Part shown: piece by piece, positions 25,383 to 34,238 of the stretch
Layout: every line of letters starts with the position of its first letter
Numbering within the stretch: position 1 is the first letter of the stretch
Assembly (NCBI RefSeq): GCF_900475885.1
Contig: NZ_LS483429.1
Span: 1,612,001 to 1,676,000 of the forward strand
Source of the DNA: Haemophilus aegyptius
GTDB taxonomy: Bacteria > Pseudomonadota > Gammaproteobacteria > Enterobacterales > Pasteurellaceae
Reading direction: 5' to 3'
Length of the DNA stretch: 64,000 nt
Made by a program: the position numbers and the translations under genes
Notes under the pieces: generated by a model
What the model saw: only the letters and a program-made list of their open reading frames with translations
Databases searched by the model: none
Told to the model about the DNA's origin: nothing

Positions 25383-27431
25383 ATGACAACTCAACCCCGT
25401 AAAATTTTAGTCACTTGCGCCTTGCCTTATGCCAATGGGGCAATTCATTTAGGCCATATGTTAGAACATATCCAAGCGGATATTTGGGTGCGTTTTCAAC
25501 GTATGCGTGGCAATAAAATCCATTTTGTCTGTGCGGACGATGCGCACGGCACGCCTATTATGCTGAATGCCGATAAACTTGGCATTACACCTGAAGAATT
25601 AATTGCTAAAGCAAAAGCCGATCACATTCGTGATTTTGCAGGTTTCAATATTAGTTTTGATAACTACCATTCTACTCACAGCGAAGAAAACAAACAGCTC
25701 ACTGCAGAAATTTACAATAAACTCAAAGCCAATGGCTTTATTAAGAGTAAAGTTATTTCTCAGTTATTCGATCCTGAAAAAAATATGTTCTTGCCTGATC
25801 GTTTTGTGAAAGGCACTTGCCCGAAATGCAAAGCAGAAGATCAATATGGCGATAACTGCGAAGTGTGCGCTTCTACTTATAGCCCAATGGATTTAATTAA
25901 TCCTCGTTCAGCTGTTTCTGGTGCAACACCTGTAGTAAAAGAATCTGAACACTTTTTCTTTGACTTGCCTGCATTTGAAGGCATGTTAAAAGAATGGACT
26001 CGTTCTGGCTCACTTCAATCTGAAATTGCGAACAAAATGCAAGAATGGTTTGAAAGCGGTTTACAACAATGGGATATTTCACGCGATGCGCCTTATTTCG
26101 GTTTTGAAATTCCAGGTGCAAAAGATAAATTCTTCTATGTTTGGTTAGATGCACCAATCGGCTATATGGCTTCATTCAAAAATCTATGCGATCGTGAAGG
26201 CATTGATTTCAACGAATTTTGGGCTGAAGGCAGTGATGCGGAGCTTTATCATTTCATCGGTAAAGATATCGTTTATTTCCACAGTCTATTCTGGCCTGCA
26301 ATGCTTGAAGGCAGTGGCTATCGTAAACCGACTAATGTGTTCGCTCATGGCTATGTCACGGTGGATGGGGCGAAGATGTCAAAATCTCGCGGCACATTCA
26401 TTCAAGCCAGCACTTATTTGAATCATATCGATCCTGAATGTTTGCGTTATTACTATGCAGCAAAATTAAATGATCGCATTGAAGATTTAGACTTTAACCT
26501 TGAAGATTTCGTACAACGTGTCAATACGGATATTGTAAACAAATTAGTAAATTTGGCTTCACGCAATGCGGGCTTTATTGCGAAACGCTTTGAAGGCAAA
26601 CTTGCGGATAAACTGGAAGATGAAACATTATTTGCAGAATTTACCGCCCAAGCCGAGCAAATCGCCGCTTATTACGAAAGCCGTGAATACAATAAAGCCA
26701 TTCGTGAGATTATGGCATTAACGGATAAAGCCAATAAATATATTGATGAAAAAGCCCCTTGGGTAATTGCAAAAGAAGAAGGCAAAGAGGCAGAATTGCA
26801 AGCCGTATGTTCAATGGGTATTGAGCTTTTCCGCGTGTTGATGTCTTACTTAAAACCTGTTCTTCCAAAACTGGCAGAACATGCAGAAGCCTTCTTACAA
26901 GCTGAATTACGTTGGGATAATATTCATCAACCATTACTTGGTCATACCCTTGCACCGTTTAAAGCCTTATTCTCTCGTTTAGAGAAAAAACAAATTGATG
27001 CCGTTGTGGAAGAAACCAAAGCCTTATTTGCAGCAGCCAATAAAGCCGCTGAAAAAACAGAAGCAAAACCAACCGCACTTTCTGCCGTTGAACCTATTGC
27101 TGAAACCATCACGATTGATGATTTCGCTAAACTTGATATGCGTGTAGCAAAAGTATTGAAATGCGAAGCAGTGCCAGAATCTAATAAACTTTTACGTTTT
27201 GAATTAGATCTTGGTGATCATACTCGTCAAGTCTTCTCTGGCATTAAAGCGGCTTACAATAAACCAGAAGAATTAGAAGGTCGTTTTGTGATTATGGTGG
27301 CAAACCTTGCACCACGTAAAATGAAATTCGGTGTATCTGAAGGAATGATTCTATCCGCAGGAACAGGCGGTGGTGATTTATTCTTGTTATCTGCCGATAG
27401 CGGTGTCACTGCGGGCATGCAAGTAAAATAA
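25383..27431 (+). CDS. metG: Methionyl-tRNA synthetase
   Basis: 682 residues. HIGH-type motif [10 protein letters not shown], zinc knuckle [22 protein letters not shown] motif [10 protein letters not shown] near 335, anticodon-binding helices, and a C-terminal tRNA-binding OB domain ([28 protein letters not shown]) used for dimerisation. All motifs intact. Confidence 0.97.
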   Translation: MTTQPRKILVTCALPYANGAIHLGHMLEHIQADIWVRFQRMRGNKIHFVCADDAHGTPIMLNADKLGITPEELIAKAKADHIRDFAGFNISFDNYHSTHSEENKQLTAEIYNKLKANGFIKSKVISQLFDPEKNMFLPDRFVKGTCPKCKAEDQYGDNCEVCASTYSPMDLINPRSAVSGATPVVKESEHFFFDLPAFEGMLKEWTRSGSLQSEIANKMQEWFESGLQQWDISRDAPYFGFEIPGAKDKFFYVWLDAPIGYMASFKNLCDREGIDFNEFWAEGSDAELYHFIGKDIVYFHSLFWPAMLEGSGYRKPTNVFAHGYVTVDGAKMSKSRGTFIQASTYLNHIDPECLRYYYAAKLNDRIEDLDFNLEDFVQRVNTDIVNKLVNLASRNAGFIAKRFEGKLADKLEDETLFAEFTAQAEQIAAYYESREYNKAIREIMALTDKANKYIDEKAPWVIAKEEGKEAELQAVCSMGIELFRVLMSYLKPVLPKLAEHAEAFLQAELRWDNIHQPLLGHTLAPFKALFSRLEKKQIDAVVEETKALFAAANKAAEKTEAKPTALSAVEPIAETITIDDFAKLDMRVAKVLKCEAVPESNKLLRFELDLGDHTRQVFSGIKAAYNKPEELEGRFVIMVANLAPRKMKFGVSEGMILSAGTGGGDLFLLSADSGVTAGMQVK

Positions 27432-27449
27432 TCAATTCAATCTAAATGA

Positions 27450-27473
27450 GGGCAACATTACGTTGCCTTTTTA
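27450..27473 (+). terminator. Terminator after metG
   Basis: Stem GGCAAC/GTTGCC with short loop, then TTTTTATTTT. Confidence 0.75.
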
Positions 27474-27543
27474 TTTTCTTGTTGAAAATAGATGACTTAT
27501 AACCTACCATAACACTCAACTATTTATCTATTTGGAGAATATT

Positions 27544-28404
27544 ATGAAAAACGAATTAATTTGCTATAAACAAATGCCAGTTTGGACAAAAGACAACTTG
27601 CCACAAATGTTCCAAGAAAAGCACAACACAAAAGTCGGCACTTGGGGGAAATTAACTGTATTAAAAGGTAAGATCAAATTTTATGAGCTAACCGAAAATG
27701 GCGATGTTGTTGCCGAGCATATTTTTACCCCAGAAAGCCACATTCCTTTTGTTGAACCTCAAGCATGGCATCGTGTAGAAGCACTTTCTGATGATTTAGA
27801 ATGTACCCTAGGTTTCTATTGCAAAAAAGAAGATTATTTCAGTAAAAAATACAACATGACTGCCATTCACGGCGATGTGGTGGATGCAGCAAAAATTATC
27901 TCGCCTTGTAAAGTATTAGATTTAGGTTGCGGACAAGGGCGTAATTCACTTTATTTAAGTTTATTAGGCTATGATGTAACCTCTTGGGATCACAATGAAA
28001 ACAGCATTGCCTTTTTAAATGAAACCAAAGAGAAAGAAAACCTTAATATTTCTACCGCACTTTACGACATTAACGCCGCCAACATTCAAGAAAACTATGA
28101 TTTTATTGTTTCAACGGTGGTGTTTATGTTCTTAAATCGTGAACGTGTGCCGTCAATCATCAAAAATATGCAAGAACATACCAATGTTGGCGGATATAAT
28201 TTAATCGTTGCCGCCATGTCCACAGATGATGTGCCTTGCCCACTTCCATTCTCATTCACTTTTGCTGAAAACGAATTGAAAGAATATTACAAAGATTGGG
28301 AATTCTTAGAATATAACGAAAATATGGGCGAATTACACAAAACTGATGAAAACGGCAATCGCATTAAAATGAAATTTGCCACCATGTTAGCGAGAAAGAA
28401 ATAA
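27544..28404 (+). CDS. tehB: Tellurite-resistance SAM-dependent methyltransferase
   Basis: 286 residues from MKNELICYKQMPVW; TTTGGAGA precedes it. N-terminal DUF1971-like cupin domain (WTKDNLPQMFQEKHNTKVGTWGKL) fused to a class I methyltransferase with VLDLGCGQGRNSLYLSLLGYDV. The two-domain form is that of H. influenzae TehB, implicated in tellurite and oxidant tolerance. A weak start four codons upstream is out of line with the ribosome site. Confidence 0.93.
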   Translation: MKNELICYKQMPVWTKDNLPQMFQEKHNTKVGTWGKLTVLKGKIKFYELTENGDVVAEHIFTPESHIPFVEPQAWHRVEALSDDLECTLGFYCKKEDYFSKKYNMTAIHGDVVDAAKIISPCKVLDLGCGQGRNSLYLSLLGYDVTSWDHNENSIAFLNETKEKENLNISTALYDINAANIQENYDFIVSTVVFMFLNRERVPSIIKNMQEHTNVGGYNLIVAAMSTDDVPCPLPFSFTFAENELKEYYKDWEFLEYNENMGELHKTDENGNRIKMKFATMLARKK

Positions 28405-28454
28405 TCTGCTAATTTAAAAAATCACCGCACTTTGCCTCTGATAAAAAAGATAAC

Positions 28455-29156
28455 TTAGAACATGTCTTTTGCTTTGCGAAGTGCGGTAAATTCTTCAAGT
28501 GTTTTTGCTTGTAAAAACGGATTAATTTCTCGCTCAAGTTTTAAGGTTGTCGGCAAACTCGGTTTATTTTCAGCCCGTTGTGTTTCAACAAAAATACGTT
28601 GTTTTTCTACCGCACTTTTTTCCACCAGCACAGTTTCCGCAAATGCTAAATTCCCCAAGGTATATTCATGAGCTGGGCAAACAATCGTCTCGTCAGGCAA
28701 TGTATTCAAACGCTGCAAACCATCAAACATCTGCGCATAATTGCCTGTAAAAACACGTCCGCAACCTGCAGAAAATAACGCATCACCGCAAAATAAATGA
28801 TTATCCACTAAAAAACTAACGTGCTGTTTAGTGTGTCCCCCAGTCGGAATGACATCAATTTGATAATGTGCGGTAAGGATCGTCCCTTCGTTCATAATTT
28901 GAGTCGCACCTTTTTTCTCACATTCTTGCGGCCCATAAATCGGCACTGTTGGATAACGTTTTTTAAATGCCGACACACCTTGTGTATGATCATCATGTTC
29001 GTGAGTAAGCAACACCGCTTCAATCGTTGCGTTTTGCTTATCTAGCCATGCAAACAGCTTGTCCGTTTCAGGCAAATCCACAATAATAAGCGGCAGATTT
29101 TCTCGTTGATAAAGCCAAATGTAGTTATCATTCAGCGCAGGTAAAGCAAATAACAT
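28455..29156 (-). CDS. gloB: Hydroxyacylglutathione hydrolase (glyoxalase II)
   Basis: 233 residues from [14 protein letters not shown]. Metallo-beta-lactamase fold with the binuclear metal motif [11 protein letters not shown], then [25 protein letters not shown] and [14 protein letters not shown]. Hydrolyses S-lactoylglutathione in methylglyoxal detoxification. A longer in-frame start (MKRTI) exists but the chosen one fits family length. Uptake cores occur inside the coding region. Confidence 0.95.
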   Translation of the reverse strand: MLFALPALNDNYIWLYQRENLPLIIVDLPETDKLFAWLDKQNATIEAVLLTHEHDDHTQGVSAFKKRYPTVPIYGPQECEKKGATQIMNEGTILTAHYQIDVIPTGGHTKQHVSFLVDNHLFCGDALFSAGCGRVFTGNYAQMFDGLQRLNTLPDETIVCPAHEYTLGNLAFAETVLVEKSAVEKQRIFVETQRAENKPSLPTTLKLEREINPFLQAKTLEEFTALRKAKDMF

Positions 29157-29207
29157 AATCGTCCTTTTCATTTGTGATGGAAAAATAAATTGATTCCACT
29201 TGAAACA

Positions 29208-30015
29208 TTAGATGCGATCCACATTCCACCAAATTAACGCCCATTTTTTCTGTCCGTGAGAAATGGGTTCGTTGTTAGCTTGTTTACGATCGTAAAAGGC
29301 TTTTAAACCTTGTTTTTCTTTTTCGGACAGTTCGCCTAAAGAAAATTCCACTGAGGCTAATAAATCCTCGTAGCTTTTACCTTGAAAACAACCCGATTCC
29401 GTTTCAATAAAATTCAAATTTGCCTGAATGCCTTTTTGATACAACCGATTGAGTAAATAAATATAAGTCGGGAAACCAATATCTTCTCGGCCAATTGCCT
29501 CAAATACGCCCTCATCTAAGAAATGGCGTTGTGTGACAGAAGTCAAAAACACACGTTTTTTTCGCCTTGGCACAGAGTTTTTCGATCATATCGTCCAAAT
29601 CGTCCACCAACGTTGAACGAGATGCCAACACTACATCAGCTTGTGGCACATCATCCCAATTATCCGCCCAAGATTTATGAAATGTCGTGAGATGATGCAA
29701 CCCCAATTTCTGTTTGAATTGTGCCAAACAGTCTAACATTCCATTGCTATAATCTAAGGCATATACGGTTGAGCCTTGTTGTGCGAGCGGCACAGCAAAA
29801 GTACCAGGCCCACAGCCAATATCCAACACAGTTTCATCGGTTTGCACATTCATAGCTTGCAATAATTGCTGATTATATGCTGAAGGTTTGCCGACTAAAT
29901 TCTCTGCCATTTTCACAGCTTTTTTATCCCATTTTATCGGAGGTAAGTTGTAATGATTACAAGCGATTAAGTGCTGTTGATAAAGTTCAGCAAAATTGAT
30001 GTCGTAAATAGTCAT
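29208..30015 (-). pseudogene. SAM-dependent methyltransferase, frameshifted at a T7 tract
   Basis: The N-terminal frame (167 residues) has a class I methyltransferase core: VLDIGCGPGTFAVPLAQQGSTVYALDYSNGML and PQADVVLASRSTLVDDLDDMIEKLCAKAKK. It then leaves frame at an A7 run on the coding strand (T7 at 29556-29562), and the remaining 107 residues continue in another frame (KKRVFLTSVTQRHFLDEGVFEAIGRED and on). Six A residues would give one protein of about 268 residues. Lies next to a decayed ABC transporter, in the same orientation. Either a fixed frameshift or slippage; a sequencing error cannot be excluded. Confidence 0.8.
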
Positions 30016-30044
30016 AGTGATTTTTCAATGTAATTATTCAAATG

Positions 30045-30776
30045 TTAATGTAAAAGTTCGGACGAAGTGCGGTAAATTTTCGCCAAGTTTTCTAAGGTTA
30101 ATAAATGTTTTTTATCGCCTTGTTGAAAGCCAAATTGTTGATCAAGCAAAACAATATTATCCCCTAAAAATGCCGCTTGTTGTGGATTATGCGTGCTAAT
30201 AATAAGCGCAATTTTTTGCTTTTGCAGTTGTTTTATTTTTTCTAACACTCGAATTTGATTACCAAAATCAAGGCTAGAAGTCGGTTCGTCCATAATTAAA
30301 AGTTTGGCTTGTTGAGCAATCGCACGGGCAATCAACACAAGCTGTTTTTCGCCGCCACTTAATTGATGATAATAACGTTGTGCAAGATGAGCAATTTCTA
30401 ACTCTTGCAACGCCATTAATGCTAAATCCAAATCAGATTTTTTCGGGGTTTGATACCACTTTAAAAAAGCAGATCGCCCCATCATCACCATATCCTGCAC
30501 TAAAAAAGGAAATAAATGAGAATGCGCTTGTGGCACATAAGCAATATGCCGAGCCAATTCTGTTGGTGAATAATCAGAAAGCGACTTTCCTTGCCAAACA
30601 ATATCACCACCAATAGGCGGTTGTAAACCAAGTAAAGTTTTCAAAAACGTACTTTTGCCTGCACCATTTGCACCAAGCAAACAACAAATTTGATTTTCCT
30701 CTAGGGTAAATCGGATATGTTGAACCAGTGTTTTTCCTTCATAGCCAATGGCAAGATTTTGGGTTTCGAGTAACAT
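30045..30776 (-). CDS. FecE-like ABC transporter ATPase (iron-siderophore/B12 type)
   Basis: 243 residues from MLLETQNLAIGYEGK; the start overlaps the stop of the permease frame. Walker A LLGANGAGKSTFLKTLL, signature LSGGEKQLVLIARAI, Walker B LLIMDEPTSSLDFG and His switch STHNP all present. It would energise an iron-chelate or cobamide importer with the permease and binding protein upstream, but both of those are broken, so this is probably an orphan. Confidence 0.88.
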   Translation of the reverse strand: MLLETQNLAIGYEGKTLVQHIRFTLEENQICCLLGANGAGKSTFLKTLLGLQPPIGGDIVWQGKSLSDYSPTELARHIAYVPQAHSHLFPFLVQDMVMMGRSAFLKWYQTPKKSDLDLALMALQELEIAHLAQRYYHQLSGGEKQLVLIARAIAQQAKLLIMDEPTSSLDFGNQIRVLEKIKQLQKQKIALIISTHNPQQAAFLGDNIVLLDQQFGFQQGDKKHLLTLENLAKIYRTSSELLH

Positions 30777-31550
30777 TATTTTTGCCCTCGCACTAATAAA
30801 TAAAGGAAAAATGGTGCACCACACGCAGAAGTCAGAATACCGAGTGGTAATTCAATCGGTGCAATAGTGCGAGCCAGCGTATCAGTAAGTAATAAAAAAA
30901 TGGGAACAATCCCTAGCAACAATATCGGGATCAATTGAATTAAATCTTGTTGATTAATAGCCGTCAGGCTACCAAGTAGCCAAAAAGTGATTGAAGGTAA
31001 TTGAGTGAAAGGATCCGCAAGAATTTTTAACAAAGAAATGCCTGCACCAAAGTAAAGAACCAATTGCAATCCCAGAAAGCACCAGCACTAAAATAGGATC
31101 TTGTGTACGACTACGCGAGGCAATGAGCGATACACATAACACAGCTAAAATGCCACCGCTAAAAGCAAAAAGCTGGATATAAACCATTGGCAAATTGTAA
31201 AAAATTGCCAAACTTGCTCCGAAACCTGCGCCCGCTGAAACGCCCAAAATATCTGGCGAAACAAGCGGATTCTTAAACATACCTTGATAAGTTGCGCCCG
31301 CACAAGCAAGCGCAGCCCCGACAAAACAAGCGGCAAAAATACGTGGCAAACGAATTTGCCACAGTACTGTTTGTTCCGTGTTTCCTTCACATTGCCCGCT
31401 AAACGAACAGCTTATTGTCTCCCAAAGTTGGCTAGGGGAAAGCGGATATTTCCCCACATTCAAAGCAAGTAAAATACTGCCAAACAATATTCCAACTAAC
31501 AAGATAAAAAATAAACGAGGCGAACGTAAAAGAAAAGTCGATCTCATCAT
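30776..31550 (-). pseudogene. FecCD-type permease, frameshift plus internal deletion
   Basis: The first 165 residues or so are a normal FecCD permease (RLPRIFAACFVGAALACAGATYQGMFKNPLVSPDILGVSAGAGFG) and leave frame near 31055 (extra base in GGTTCTTTACTTTGG; relatives read GSLFGAGISLL). The second frame continues FGAGISLLKILADPF, SITFWLLGSL, then jumps from VPIFLLL to TDTLARTIAPIELPLGILTS, so roughly 70 residues (the helices bearing IIGWIGLVIPH in relatives) are missing in frame near 30890. Two independent lesions make loss of function very likely. Confidence 0.88.
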
Positions 31551-32178
31551 TTTACTTGAAACAACTTAAGTGCTTGTTCATTGGTTAAATCAATGTGATA
31601 AAACAATTTGTAGAAACGTTGCATTTCAGGCACAAAGTCAGCATTCGCCTTACCACTCAACATATGTTGTAACCAACGCGCGCCTAATAAACGGTTTAAA
31701 CTTGGTGGTGAATCAATCCAACCAAATGGTGTATGCGGCACAAAGAAAACTTGCTGATTTTTCACCGCACTTAATTCTTTCCATTGCGGATTGTTTTTAA
31801 GATCTTTATAAAACTCATCATATTGGGTGAAAATCATTTGAGGATTCCACAATAAAAGCTGTTCCATTGAAACTTGAGTTAAGCCTTTTTGATCTCCCTC
31901 TGCGACGTTTTCCAAGCCAACCAATTCCATTGCTTCCGTATGAATCGAACCTTTTTGACCAGTTTGCAAGCCATCCGCATTACGCGCTAAATAGGCTGTT
32001 TTATGATGTTGTTTAGCAAAATCGCGTGCTTGTTTAAGGGTGTCTTCCGCATATTTAGCTTGTGCTTCAGCTTGTTTTTCGTTACCAAGCAATTTACCTA
32101 ATTTACGTAACAAAGCGGGCGTTTCACTTAATCTGCCATCTAACAACAAATACGGTGCTTGAGTTTGAGCAAAAGTGC
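31547..32178 (-). pseudogene. Periplasmic siderophore-binding protein, 5' truncated
   Basis: About 205 residues of the C-terminal part of a periplasmic binding protein of the BtuF/FecB type (LLLDGRLSETPALLRKLGKLLG, HTEAMELVGLENVAEGDQKG, VSMEQLLLWNPQMIFTQ). The N-terminal lobe and signal peptide are missing: homology ends near an uptake core (AAAGTGCGGT at 32172-32181) and a stop lies just beyond. What follows on the other side is a fragment of another gene in the opposite direction. Confidence 0.85.
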
Positions 32179-32352
32179 GGTCTGTATGGTAAAGATGCAG
32201 TTAAACAAGCTTGGGCTGCGGTCTCTGAAAGTGGCAATCCATTCTACAATCTTCCAGCAAGTGATGAGAATTTGGAAAACTTTAAGGAACATCAGGCTTT
32301 ACTGGGGGCTTATGGAAAGTTGCAGAAAGCCAAAATAGCACATCAAAAATAA
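32170..32352 (+). pseudogene. C-terminal fragment of an unknown gene
   Basis: About 60 codons ending KDAVKQAWAAVSESGNPFYN, LPASDENLENFKEHQALL and GAYGKLQKAKIAHQK, with the look of real protein but no start. Begins at the same uptake core where the binding-protein gene ends. Probably the 3' end of a gene lost in the rearrangement that brought the fimbrial operon. I do not recognise the family. Confidence 0.5.
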
Positions 32353-32692
32353 ATTAGGCTTATTTCGTACTTTTAAGTATTAAATGGTTACGTAAAGACT
32401 GATGTTACAAATAATCGTATGAAAATCCTCTTATTTCAATAAGAGGATTTCTTTTTTCTGTATGTTTTACAGTATTATAATCATTTTCCTTATCAATCAC
32501 TTTTCTGTTTTCTTCTAAACCCTTTTTCTCTTTAGTCTTTGAATTATATTCTCTCCATCATTACAGAGTAAATATGATAAATACGGTGTTAGAACATATT
32601 CCAAATATGTATTAATACACATCATTCTAGGCTTAAATAAATCAAGTTGTAAAACTTTCATTACCAAATAATATTTTAAAAGCGAAAAACGT
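32353..32692. other. Intergenic region upstream of the fimbrial promoter
   Basis: AT-rich, with a short hairpin AATCCTCTTATT/AATAAGAGGATT (near 32424-32450) followed by TTTCTTTTTT that is a likely terminator for the fragment upstream. A minus-strand frame here depends on the G tract and is not believed to be a gene. Confidence 0.5.
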
Positions 32693-32723
32693 TTGACTTT
32701 TCGGGGGGGGGGGGGGGTAGAAT
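32693..32723 (+). promoter_or_regulatory. Phase-variable promoter of the F17-like operon (G15 in spacer)
   Basis: TTGACT (32693-32698) and TAGAAT (32718-32723) are separated by 19 bp, of which 15 are an uninterrupted G tract (32703-32717). Slipped-strand change in the tract alters -35/-10 spacing directly. At G13 the spacing would be the 17-bp optimum; as sequenced (19 bp) the promoter should be weak. The coding start lies 80 bp downstream with no better promoter in between. Confidence 0.8.
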
Positions 32724-32802
32724 TGAGCAGTTTTTTATATAAATAAAATATATAAATAAACAAGTTTATTTTTAACTCATTCATTCAAAAAGGTTTTTTC
32801 AT

Positions 32803-33402
32803 ATGAAGAAATTAACATTAGCAGCAAGTTTATTACTTGCGTTAAACACTCTAAATGCTCAAGCAGATGTCAGTAATGGAGCTGACGGGAAAGTAACTAT
32901 TAAGGGTAAAGTTGTTGATCAAACCTGCGTGGTTACTAATGATAGTAAAGATATTATCGTTACCCTACCAACCGTGCAAACAGGCTCTTTAAAAACAACA
33001 GGTGCAACGGCAGGTAAAACTGATTTTGCTATTCAGTTTCAAAATTGTAAGGCTGCGGTAGGTCATAATCAAGTAAAAGCATTCTTCCTACCTAAATCAG
33101 GATTTACTGATGCTAGTGGTTTATTAGAAAATAAAGCTACTAGCACCCCAGCGACTAATGTAAAAATTCAATTATTAAATGCTGATGGTAGTGTAATTAA
33201 AGCAGGTTTAAATGATAAAGCTATTACAGCAGCAGATGGTACAGAATTAGACGCAACACAAGTTCAAGGCTCTCAAAGTGTTGCGCTTACAGCTGGTATT
33301 ACTACAGGTAAAATCCCTTATGCAGCACAATATTACGCAACAGGTAAAGCTGGTACAGGCGATGTTCAAGGCATTGTTGAATACAACCTTGCTTATGAAT
33401 AA
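32803..33402 (+). CDS. F17-like major fimbrial subunit
   Basis: 199 residues. Signal peptide MKKLTLAASLLLALNTLNAQA, then a pilin domain that follows F17-A closely: DGKVTIKGKVVDQTCVV, LPTVQTGSLKTTGATAG, FQNC (disulfide partner), NVKIQLLNADGS and the C-terminal beta strand AAQYYATGKAGTGDVQGIVEYNLAYE used for chaperone and strand complementation. First gene of a four-gene operon; a hairpin follows it, which would give this subunit more mRNA than the genes after it. Confidence 0.9.
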   Translation: MKKLTLAASLLLALNTLNAQADVSNGADGKVTIKGKVVDQTCVVTNDSKDIIVTLPTVQTGSLKTTGATAGKTDFAIQFQNCKAAVGHNQVKAFFLPKSGFTDASGLLENKATSTPATNVKIQLLNADGSVIKAGLNDKAITAADGTELDATQVQGSQSVALTAGITTGKIPYAAQYYATGKAGTGDVQGIVEYNLAYE

Positions 33403-33427
33403 ATCATAACTGATAAGCACCTTTATA

Positions 33428-33459
33428 CCGACTAATACTTTAAAAAATTAGTCGGCTTT
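33428..33459 (+). terminator. Intra-operon hairpin after the major subunit
   Basis: Perfect stem CCGACTAA/TTAGTCGG with a 12-nt A-rich loop, followed by CTTTTAATATTTT. Likely partial terminator or mRNA-stabilising element. A second stem without U-run (GAGGAAAC/GTTTCCTC, 34181-34213) lies between chaperone and usher. Confidence 0.65.
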
Positions 33460-33481
33460 TAATATTTTATTAGGGAATCTT

Positions 33482-34177
33482 ATGCTAAAAAAATTTATGC
33501 CATTACTTATCATATTACCACTTATTGCACAAGCTAATGTGGTAATTACTGGCACTCGAATCATCTATCCCGCTGAACAAAAAAGTATTACTATTCAGCT
33601 AACAAATGTAGGGGAATCTCCTGCTTTAGTGCAATCATGGCTAGATAAAGGAGATATACAAAGCAGTCCTGATTCAACACAAGTACCATTTATTATTACC
33701 CCGCCAATTACACGTATTGAGGCAAATAGTGGGCAATCCTTACGTACAACCTTCACTAATACAGAAACCTTAGCCAAAGATCGGGAAAGTCTATTTTATT
33801 TTAATCTCTTAGATATACCACCGAAACCTAGTGCAGATAAATTATCACAGAACCCAAATTATCTACAACTTGCTATTAAAAGCCGATTAAAATTTTTCTA
33901 TCGCCCCTCAGGCTTACCCATAAGTATAAATGATGCTTACTCAAAAGTGGTTTTTAGTTCAAATGGTACATATTTAAAAATAGATAACCCAACACCTTAT
34001 TACGTTACTTATGCTCAAATTAAAATAAATAATCAATTATTAAAAAGCCCCGGTATGGTTGCACCTTATTCACAGGAGAACTATCCATTTAAAGGTGTAA
34101 AATCAGGTAATAAAGTAGATTGGACTGTTGTAAATGACTATGGCGGCGATCAACTTGGTCATTCCATCGTGCAGTAA
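33482..34177 (+). CDS. PapD-like fimbrial chaperone (F17-D type)
   Basis: 231 residues. Signal peptide MLKKFMPLLIILPLIAQA, then two Ig-like domains: NVVITGTRIIYPAEQKSITIQLTNVGESPALVQSWLDKGD, the family segment FIITPPITRIEANSGQSLRTTF, and ESLFYFNLLDIPPKP. The conserved Arg of the first strand (TGTRIIYP) and the Lys of IKSRLKFFYRP that anchor the subunit C-terminus are present. Acts in the periplasm to hand subunits to the usher. Confidence 0.92.
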   Translation: MLKKFMPLLIILPLIAQANVVITGTRIIYPAEQKSITIQLTNVGESPALVQSWLDKGDIQSSPDSTQVPFIITPPITRIEANSGQSLRTTFTNTETLAKDRESLFYFNLLDIPPKPSADKLSQNPNYLQLAIKSRLKFFYRPSGLPISINDAYSKVVFSSNGTYLKIDNPTPYYVTYAQIKINNQLLKSPGMVAPYSQENYPFKGVKSGNKVDWTVVNDYGGDQLGHSIVQ

Positions 34178-34238
34178 AAAGAGGAAACGACATAATTAAG
34201 CGTAAGTTTCCTCCGAATAAATATTATGGAATATACAT

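Noticed and set aside
32515-32784. Minus-strand frame of 89 codons across the G15 tract, which would encode a Pro run
   Set aside because: No ribosome site, odd composition, and its frame depends on the tract length; the tract is better explained as a promoter spacer.
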